Assembly: GCA_030533445.1 (NCBI GenBank)
Contig: CM060069.1
Location: 66,897 to 130,896 of the forward strand
Direction of reading: 5' to 3'
Source: Cyprinodon diabolis
Taxonomy: Eukaryota; Chordata; Actinopteri; Cyprinodontiformes; Cyprinodontidae
DNA: 64,000 bases
A program made the position numbers and the translations under genes. The first letter of the stretch is position 1. Each line of letters opens with the position of its first letter. The notes under the pieces were generated by a model. That model had not been told where the DNA came from. It saw only the letters and a list, made by a program, of their open reading frames with translations, and did no database searches. Below are positions 1-8,980 of the stretch, piece after piece.

Positions 1-299
1 AGTAACTTTAATCTTCAGCCAATCAAGAGAGGAGGAACTTTACCCCTCAGCCATTCAAGAGAGGAAGAACTTTAACCATCAGCCAATCAAGAGAGGAGGA
101 ACTTTAACCTTCAGCCAATCGAGAGAGGAGGAACTTTAACCCTCAGCCAATCAAGAGAGGAGGAATTTTACCCCTAAGCCAATCAAGAGAGGAGGAACTT
201 TACCCCTCAGCCAATCAAGAGAGGAGGAACTTTAACCATCAGCCAATCAAGAGAGGAGGAACTTTACCCCTCAGCCAATCAAGAGAGGAGGAATTTTAC

Positions 300-350
300 C
301 CCTCAGCCAATCAAGAGAGGAGTAACTTTACCCCTCAGCCAATCAAGAGA
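300..350 (+). promoter_or_regulatory. CCAAT-box (NF-Y type) motif carried by most monomers; type example
   Basis: Monomers read ctcagccaatcaag or ctcagccaatgagg. The CCAAT pentamer with a purine pair (AG) upstream and C/G-A downstream matches the known preference of the NF-Y trimer. Here two such boxes sit 32 bp apart. Counting 1-2,515 by eye, about 14 of 79 monomers have lost CCAAT (gcaaatc, gccaaac, gacaatc, ggaaatc, ccgatc, gacgatc, ccattc, ccatg), so roughly four in five keep it. Binding is inferred from the motif only. No promoter or gene is associated. Confidence 0.5.
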
Positions 351-774
351 GGAGGAACTTTAACCCTCAACCAATGAGGAGAGGAGGAACTTTAACCCTC
401 AGCCAATGAAGAGAGGAGTAACTTTAACCCTCAGCCAATGAGGAGAGGAGTAACTTTAATCTTCAGCCAATCAAGAGAGGAGGAACTTTAATCTTCAGCC
501 AATAAAGAGAGGAGGAACTTTAACCATCACCCAATCAAGAGAGGAGGAACTTTAACCATCAGCCAATCAAGAGAGGAGGAACTTTAATCTTCAGCCAATC
601 AAGAGAGGAGGAATTTTACCCCTCAGCCAATCAAGAGAGGAGGAACTTTAACCATCAGCAAATCAAGAGAGGAGGAACTTTATCCCTCAGCCAAACAAGA
701 GAGGAGGAACTTTAACCATCAGCCAATCAAGAGAGGAGGAACTTTAACCATCAGCCAATCCAGAGAGGAGGAAC

Positions 775-838
775 TTTATCCCCCAGCCAATCAACAGAGG
801 AGGGATTTTACCCCTCAGCCGATCAAGACAGGAGGAAC
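775..838. repeat. Diagnostic variant monomers tatcccccag / ccgatcaagacagg (type example)
   Basis: These two adjacent variant monomers (tatcccccagccaatcaac, then gggattttacccctcag followed by ccgatcaagacagg) are found once or twice per higher-order unit. A sister version has aataaacag and cagacgatc (near 2,220-2,270). The second monomer lacks CCAAT and contains a GATC. Together they are a good landmark for aligning copies, recurring near 3,303, 5,314, 9,755, 19,318, 34,050 and elsewhere. Confidence 0.8.
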
Positions 839-880
839 TTTACCCCTCAGCCAATCAAGAGAGGACGAACTTTAACCCTC

Positions 881-1091
881 AGCCATGAAGAGAGGAGTAA
901 CTTTAACCCTCAGCCAATGAGGAGAGGAGGAACTTTAACCCTCAGCCAATGAAGAGAGGAGTAACTTTAACCCTCAGCCAATGAGGAGAGGAGGAACTTT
1001 AACCCTCAGCAAATGAAGAGAGGAGTAACTTTTACCCTCAGCCAATGAGGAGAGGAGGAACTTTAACCCTCAGCCAATGAGGAGAGGAGTA
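881..1091. repeat. 64-bp dimer tract of G-type monomers (type example)
   Basis: Monomers here alternate between ccaatgaagagaggagTaac and ccaatgaggagaggagGaac, so the local unit is a 64-bp dimer. The tract opens with the 31-bp ccatgaag monomer at 883 and includes one gcaaatgaag monomer near 1010. Equivalent tracts recur in each higher-order unit, for example 2,316-2,530, 9,861-10,071, 28,019-28,231 and 47,522-47,731. Confidence 0.8.
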
Positions 1092-4000
1092 ACTTTAATC
1101 TTCAGCCAATTAAGAGAGGAGGAACTTTACCCCTCAGCCAATCAAGAGAGGAGGAACTTTAACCATCAGCCAATCAAGAGAGGAGGAACTTTAATCTTCA
1201 GCCAATCAAGAGAGGAGGAACTTTACCCCTCAGCCAATCAAGAGAGGAGGAATTTTACCCCTCAGCCAATCAAGAGAGGAGGAACTTTACCCCTCTGCCA
1301 ATCAAGAGAGGAGGAACTTTAACCATCAGCCAATCAAGAGAGGAGGAACTTTACCCCTCAGCCAATCAAGAGAGGAGGAATTTTACCCCTCAGCCAATCA
1401 AGAGAGGAGGAACTTTACCCCTTAGCCAATGAAGAGAGGAGGAACTTTAACCCTCAGCCAATGAAGAGAGGAGTAATTTTAACCCTCAGCCAATGAGGAG
1501 AGGAGGAACTTTAACCCTCAGCCAATGAAGAGAGGAGTAACTTTAACCCTCAGCCAATGAGGAGAGGAGGAACTATAACCCTCAGCCAATGAGGAGAGGA
1601 GTAACTTTGATCTTCAGCCAATCAAGAGAGGAGGAACTTTAACCATCAGCCAATCAAAAGAGGGGGAACTTTAATCTTCAGACAATCAAGAGAGGAGGAA
1701 CTTTAATCTTCAGACAATCAAGAGAGGAGAAATTTTACCCCTCAGCCAATCAAGAGAGGAGGAACTTTACCCCTCAGCCAATCAAGAGAGGAGGAACTTT
1801 AACCATCAGCCAATCAAGAGAGGAGGAACTTTAGCCTTCAGGAAATCAAGAGAGGAGGAACTTTAAACCTCAACCAATGAGGAGAGGAGGAACTTTAACC
1901 CTCAGCCAATGAGTAGAGGAGTAACTTTAATCTTCAGCCAATCAAGAGAGGAGGAACTTTAACCATCACCCAATCAAGAGAGGAGGAACTTTAACCATCA
2001 GCCAATCAAGAGAGGAGGAACTTTAATCTTCAGCCAATCAAGAGAGGAGGAACGTTACCCCTCAGCCAATCAAGAGAGGAGGAACTTTACCCCTCAGCCA
2101 ATCAAGAGAGGAGGAACTTTAACCATCAGCAAATCAAGAGAGGAGGAACTTTACCCCTCAGCCAAACAAGAGAGGAGGAACTTTAATCATCAGCCAATCA
2201 AGAGAGGAGGAACTTTATCCCCCAGCCAATAAACAGAGGAGGGATTTTACCCCTCAGACGATCAAGACAGGAGGAACTTTACCTCTCAGCCAATCAAGAG
2301 AGGAGGAACTTTAACCCTCAGCCATGAAGAGAGGAGTAACTTTAACCCTCAGCCAATAAGGAGAGGAGGAACTTTAACCCTCAGCCAATGAAGAGAGGAG
2401 TAACTTTAACCCTCAGCCAATGAGGAGAGGAGGAACTTTAACCCTCAGCAAATGAAGAGAGGAGTAACTTTAACCCTCAGCCAATGAGGAGAGGAGGAAC
2501 TTTAACCCTCAGCCAATGAGGAGAGGAGTAACTTTAATCTTCAGCCAATTAAGAGAGGAGGAACTTTACCCCTCAGCCAATCAAGAGAGAAGGAACTTTA
2601 ACCATCAGCCAATCAAGAGAGGAGGAACTTTAACCATCAGCCAATCAAGAGAGGAGGAACTTTATCCCCCAGCCAATCAACAGAGGAGGGATTTTACCCC
2701 TCAGCCGATCAAGACAGGAGGAACTTTACCCCTCAGCCAATCAAGAGAGGAGGAACTTTAACCCTCAGCCATGAAGAGAGGAGTAACTTTAACCCTCAGC
2801 CAATGAGGAGAGGAGGAACTTTAATCTTCAGCCAATTAAGAGAGGAGGAACTTTACCCCTCAGCCAATCAAGAGAGGAGGAACTTTAACCATCAGCCAAT
2901 CAAGAGAGGAGGAACTTTAATCTTCAGCCAATCAAGAGAGGAGGAACTTTACCCCTCAGCCAATCAAGAGAGGAGGAATTTTACCCCTCAGCCAATCAAG
3001 AGAGGAGGAACTTTAACCCTCAGCCAATGAAGAGAGGAGTAACTTTAACCATCACCCAATCAAGAGAGGAGGAACTTTAACCATCAGCCAATCAAGAGAG
3101 GAGGAACTTTAATCTTCAGCCAATCAAGAGAGGAGGAATTTTACCCCTCAGCCAATCAAGAGAGGATGAACTTTAACCATCAGCAAATCAAGAGAGGAGG
3201 AACTTTATCCCTCAGCCAAACAAGAGAGGAGGAACTTTAACCATCAGCCAATCAAGAGAGGAGGAACTTTAACCATCAGCCAATCCAGAGAGGAGGAACT
3301 TTATCCCCCAGCCAATCAACAGAGGAGGGATTTTACCCCTCAGCCGATCAAGACAGGAGGAACTTTACCCCTCAGCCAATCAAGAGAGGACGAACTTTAA
3401 CCCTCAGCCATGAAGAGAGGAGTAACTTTAACCCTCAGCCAATGAGGAGAGGAGGAACTTTAACCCTCAGCCAATGAAGAGAGGAGTAACTTTAACCCTC
3501 AGCCAATGAGGAGAGGAGGAACTTTAACCCTCAGCAAATGAAGAGAGGAGTAACTTTTACCCTCAGCCAATGAGGAGAGGAGGAACTTTAACCCTCAGCC
3601 AATGAGGAGAGGAGTAACTTTAATCTTCAGCCAATTAAGAGAGGAGGAACTTTACCCCTCAGCCAATCAAGAGAGGAGGAACTTTAACCATCAGCCAATC
3701 AAGAGAGGAGGAACTTTAATCTTCAGCCAATCAAGAGAGGAGGAACTTTACCCCTCAGCCAATCAAGAGAGGAGGAATTTTACCCCTCAGCCAATCAAGA
3801 GAGGAGGAACTTTACCCCTCTGCCAATCAAGAGAGGAGGAACTTTAACCATCAGCCAATCAAGAGAGGAGGAACTTTACCCCTCAGCCAATCAAGAGAGG
3901 AGGAATTTTACCCCTCAGCCAATCAAGAGAGGAGGAACTTTACCCCTTAGCCAATGAAGAGAGGAGGAACTTTAACCCTCAGCCAATGAAGAGAGGAGTA

Positions 4001-4640
4001 ATTTTAACCCTCAGCCAATGAGGAGAGGAGGAACTTTAACCCTCAGCCAATGAAGAGAGGAGTAACTTTAACCCTCAGCCAATGAGGAGAGGAGGAACTA
4101 TAACCCTCAGCCAATGAGGAGAGGAGTAACTTTGATCTTCAGCCAATCAAGAGAGGAGGAACTTTAACCATCAGCCAATCAAAAGAGGGGGAACTTTAAT
4201 CTTCAGACAATCAAGAGAGGAGGAACTTTAATCTTCAGACAATCAAGAGAGGAGAAATTTTACCCCTCAGCCAATCAAGAGAGGAGGAACTTTACCCCTC
4301 AGCCAATCAAGAGAGGAGGAACTTTAACCATCAGCCAATCAAGAGAGGAGGAACTTTAGCCTTCAGGAAATCAAGAGAGGAGGAACTTTAAACCTCAACC
4401 AATGAGGAGAGGAGGAACTTTAACCCTCAGCCAATGAGTAGAGGAGTAACTTTAATCTTCAGCCAATCAAGAGAGGAGGAACTTTAACCATCACCCAATC
4501 AAGAGAGGAGGAACTTTAACCATCAGCCAATAAAGAGAGGAGGAACTTTAATCTTCAGCCAATCAAGAGAGGAGGAACGTTACCCCTCAGCCAATCAAGA
4601 GAGGAGGAACTTTACCCCTCAGCCAATCAAGAGAGGAGGA

Positions 4641-7600
4641 ACTTTAACCTTCAGCCAATCGAGAGAGGAGGAACTTTAACCCTCAGCCAATCAAGAGAGG
4701 AGGAATTTTACCCCTAAGCCAATCAAGAGAGGAGGAACTTTACCCCTCAGCCAATCAAGAGAGGAGGAACTTTAACCATCAGCCAATCAAGAGAGGAGGA
4801 ACTTTACCCCTCAGCCAATCAAGAGAGGAGGAATTTTACCCCTCAGCCAATCAAGAGAGGAGTAACTTTACCCCTCAGCCAATCAAGAGAGGAGGAACTT
4901 TAACCCTCAACCAATGAGGAGAGGAGGAACTTTAACCCTCAGCCAATGAAGAGAGGAGTAACTTTAACCCTCAGCCAATGAGAGGAGTAACTTTAATCTT
5001 CAGCCAATCAAGAGAGGAGGAACTTTAATCTTCAGCCAATCAAGAGAGGAGGAACTTTAACCATCACCCAATCAAGAGAGGAGGAACTTTAACCATCAGC
5101 CAATCAAGAGAGGAGGAACTTTAATCTTCAGCCAATCAAGAGAGGAGGAATTTTACCCCTCAGCCAATCAAGAGAGGAGGAACTTTAACCATCAGCAAAT
5201 CAAGAGAGGAGGAACTTTATCCCTCAGCCAAACAAGAGAGGAGGAACTTTAACCATCAGCCAATCAAGAGAGGAGGAACTTTAACCATCAGCCAATCCAG
5301 AGAGGAGGAACTTTATCCCCCAGCCAATCAACAGAGGAGGGATTTTACCCCTCAGCCGATCAAGACAGCAGGAACTTTACCCCTCAGCCAATCAAGAGAG
5401 GACGAACTTTAACCCTCAGCCATGAAGAGAGGAGTAACTTTAACCCTCAGCCAATGAGGAGAGGAGGAACTTTAACCCTCAGCCAATGAAGAGAGGAGTA
5501 ACTTTAACCCTCAGCCAATGAGGAGAGGAGGAACTTTAACCCTCAGCAAATGAAGAGAGGAGTAACTTTTACCCTCAGCCAATGAGGAGAGGAGGAACTT
5601 TAACCCTCAGCCAATGAGGAGAGGAGTAACTTTAATCTTCAGCCAATTAAGAGAGGAGGAACTTTACCCCTCAGCCAATCAAGAGAGGAGGAACTTTACC
5701 CCTCAGCCAATCAAGAGAGGAGGAACTTTAACCATCAGCCAATCAAGAGAGGAGGAACTTTACCCCTCAGCCAATCAAGAGAGGAGGAATTTTACCCCTC
5801 AGCCAATCAAGAGAGGAGGAACTTTACCCCTCTGCCAATCAAGAGAGGAGGAACTTTAACCATCAGCCAATCAAGAGAGGAGGAACTTTACCCCTCAGCC
5901 AATCAAGAGAGGAGGAATTTTACCCCTCAGCCAATCAAGAGAGGAGGAACTTTACCCCTTAGCCAATGAAGAGAGGAGGAACTTTAACCCTCAGCCAATG
6001 AAGAGAGGAGTAATTTTAACCCTCAGCCAATGAGGAGAGGAGGAACTTTAACCCTCAGCCAATGAAGAGAGGAGTAACTTTAACCCTCAGCCAATGAGGA
6101 GAGGAGGAACTATAACCCTCAGCCAATGAGGAGAGGAGTAACTTTGATCTTCAGCCAATCAAGAGAGGAGGAACTTTAACCATCAGCCAATCAAAAGAGG
6201 GGGAACTTTAATCTTCAGACAATCAAGAGAGGAGGACCTTTAATCTTCAGACAATCAAGAGAGGAGAAATTTTACCCCTCAGCCAATCAAGAGAGGAGGA
6301 ACTTTACCCCTCAGCCAATCAAGAGAGGAGGAACTTTAACCATCAGCCAATCAAGAGAGGAGGAACTTTAGCCTTCAGGAAATCAAGAGAGGAGGAACTT
6401 TAAACCTCAACCAATGAGGAGAGGAGGAACTTTAACCCTCAGCCAATGAGTAGAGGAGTAACTTTAATCTTCAGCCAATCAAGAGAGGAGGAACTTTAAC
6501 CATCACCCAATCAAGAGAGGAGGAACTTTAACCATCAGCCAATCAAGAGAGGAGGAACTTTAATCTTCAGCCAATCAAGAGAGGAGGAACGTTACCCCTC
6601 AGCCAATCAAGAGAGGAGGAACTTTACCCCTCAGCCAATCAAGAGAGGAGGAACTTTAACCATCAGCAAATCAAGAGAGGAGGAACTTTACCCCTCAGCC
6701 AAACAAGAGAGGAGGAACTTTAATCATCAGCCAATCAAGAGAGGAGGAACTTTATCCCCCAGCCAATAAACAGAGGAGGGATTTTACCCCTCAGACGATC
6801 AAGACAGGAGGAACTTTACCTCTCAGCCAATCAAGAGAGGAGGAACTTTAACCCTCAGCCATGAAGAGAGGAGTAACTTTAACCCTCAGCCAATAAGGAG
6901 AGGAGGAACTTTAACCCTCAGCCAATGAAGAGAGGAGTAACTTTAACCCTCAGCCAATGAGGAGAGGAGGAACTTTAACCCTCAGCAAATGAAGAGAGGA
7001 GTAACTTCAACCCTCAGCCAATGAGGAGAGGAGGAACTTTAACCCTCAGCCAATGAGGAGAGGAGTAACTTTAATCTTCAGCCAATTAAGAGAGGAGGAA
7101 CTTTACCCCTCAGCCAATCAAGAGAGAAGGAACTTTAACCATCAGCCAATCAAGAGAGGAGGAACTTTAACCATCAGCCAATCAAGAGAGGAGGAACTTT
7201 ATCCCCCAGCCAATCAACAGAGGAGGGATTTTACCCCTCAGCCGATCAAGACAGGAGGAACTTTACCCCTCAGCCAATCAAGAGAGGAGGAACTTTAACC
7301 CTCAGCCATGAAGAGAGGAGTAACTTTAACCCTCAGCCAATGAGGAGAGGAGGAACTTTAATCTTCAGCCAATTAAGAGAGGAGGAACTTTACCCCTCAG
7401 CCAATCAAGAGAGGAGGAACTTTAACCATCAGCCAATCAAGAGAGGAGGAACTTTAATCTTCAGCCAATCAAGAGAGGAGGAACTTTACCCCTCAGCCAA
7501 TCAAGAGAGGAGGAATTTTACCCCTCAGCCAATCAAGAGAGGAGGAACTTTAACCCTCAGCCAATGAAGAGAGGAGTAACTTTAACCATCACCCAATCAA

Positions 7601-8355
7601 GAGAGGAGGAACTTTAACCATCAGCCAATCAAGAGAGGAGGAACTTTAATCTTCAGCCAATCAAGAGAGGAGGAATTTTACCCCTCAGCCAATCAAGAGA
7701 GGAGGAACTTTAACCATCAGCAAATCAAGAGAGGAGGAACTTTATCCCTCAGCCAAACAAGAGAGGAGGAACTTTAACCATCAGCCAATCAAGAGAGGAG
7801 GAACTTTAACCATCAGCCAATCCAGAGAGGAGGAACTTTATCCCCCAGCCAATCAACAGAGGAGGGATTTTACCCCTCAGCCGATCAAGACAGGAGGAAC
7901 TTTACCCCTCAGCCAATCAAGAGAGGACGAACTTTAACCCTCAGCCATGAAGAGAGGAGTAACTTTAACCCTCAGCCAATGAGGAGAGGAGGAACTTTAA
8001 CCCTCAGCCAATGAAGAGAGGAGTAACTTTAACCCTCAGCCAATGAGGAGAGGAGGAACTTTAACCCTCAGCAAATGAAGAGAGGAGTAACTTTTACCCT
8101 CAGCCAATGTGGAGAGGAGGAACTTTAACCCTCAGCCAATGAGGAGAGGAGTAACTTTAATCTTCAGCCAATTAAGAGAGGAGGAACTTTACCCCTCAGC
8201 CAATCAAGAGAGGAGGAACTTTAACCATCAGCCAATCAAGAGAGGAGGAACTTTAATCTTCAGCCAATCAAGAGAGGAGGAACTTTACCCCTCAGCCAAT
8301 CAAGAGAGGAGGAATTTTACCCCTCAGCCAATCAAGAGAGGAGGAACTTTACCCC
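4641..8355. repeat. Higher-order repeat block A2
   Basis: This is the second copy of the block at the window start, offset by 4,540 bp. After a 3-base deletion (ccaatg followed directly by agaggag, near 4,978) the offset becomes 4,537 bp, and it then holds to about 8,355. It has a few private variants: aggacctttaatc near 6,235, gtaacttcaacc near 7,005 and aatgtggag near 8,108. At about 8,355 it leaves the higher-order pattern: the expected ctctgcc monomer is replaced by ctcagcaaatc, and a different variant tract begins. Confidence 0.82.
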
Positions 8356-8980
8356 TCAGCAAATCAAGAGAGGAGGAACTTTAACCCTCCGCCAATGATG
8401 AGAGGAGGAACTTTAGCCTTCAGCCAATCAGGAGAGGAGTACTTTAACCCTCAGCCAATGAGGAGAGGAGGAACTTTAACCATCAGCCAATCAAGAGAGG
8501 AGGACCTTTACCCCTCAGCCAATCAGGAGAGGAGGAACTTAAGCATTCAGCCAATCAAGAGAGGAGGACCTTTACCCCTCAACCAATCAGGAGAGGAGGA
8601 ACTTTAACCCTCAGCTAATGAGGAGAGGAGGAACTTTACCCCTCAGCCAATGAGGAGAGGAGGAACTTGAACCCTCAGCCAATGAAGAGAGGAGGAACTT
8701 TAACCCTCAGCCAATCAAGAGAGGAGGAACTTTAACCATCAGCCAATCAAGAGAGGAGGAACTTTACCCCTCAGCCAATCAAAAGAGGAGGAATTTTACC
8801 CCTCAGCCAATCAAGAGAGGAGGAACTTTAACCCTCAGCCAATGAAGGGAGGAGTAACTTTAACCCTCAGCCAATGAGGAGAGGAGGAACTTTAACCCTC
8901 AGCCAATGAAGAGAGGAGTAACTTTAAACCTCAGCCAATGAGAATAGGAGGAACTTTAACCCTCAGCCAATGAGGAGAGG
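8356..8980. repeat. Divergent variant tract of the same satellite
   Basis: The 32-bp pitch continues, but the monomers differ from the flanking units: ctccgccaatgatgag, ccaatcaggagagg, a 31-bp monomer reading gagtactttaac, gaggacctttacc, acttaagcattcag, gaacttgaaccc and ccaatgagaatagg. The first 200 bases closely match 50,841-51,030 and 62,738-62,930. The tract is therefore shared across more than 40 kb rather than being unique sequence. No coding content is seen. Confidence 0.8.

Larger units (their letters stand above)
1..4640. repeat. Higher-order repeat block A1
   Basis: This is the first copy of a block of about 4.54 kb. It is marked by ccaatcgagag near 120, aataaagag near 503, tatcccccag plus ccgatcaagacagg at 775-838, ccatgaag at 883, ctctgcc near 1272, aactataacc at 1571, actttgatc at 1604, paired cagacaatc near 1680-1715, ttcaggaaatc near 1837, aatgagtag near 1910, catcaccc near 1967 and aacgtt at 2051. 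A smaller repeat of 2,525 bp (79 monomers minus 3 bases) is nested inside: the segment near 1,077 recurs near 3,602. The 4,540-bp shift is seen in ttaaccttcagccaatcgag at about 103 and 4643. The crossover into the next copy lies near 4,640. Confidence 0.85.

Noticed and set aside
1..60. Array boundary at the window start
   Set aside because: The first bases are a mid-monomer satellite sequence repeated at 8,981, so the array continues beyond both window edges.
1077..1322. Family of about 40 recurring 63-91 codon frames as a multigene family
   Set aside because: They start at an ATG created by ccaATGagg or similar words and end at the first tttaacc in the right frame. Their copies follow the higher-order repeat exactly, and the frame rotates through all three phases of one monomer. 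A DNA repeat explains them fully.
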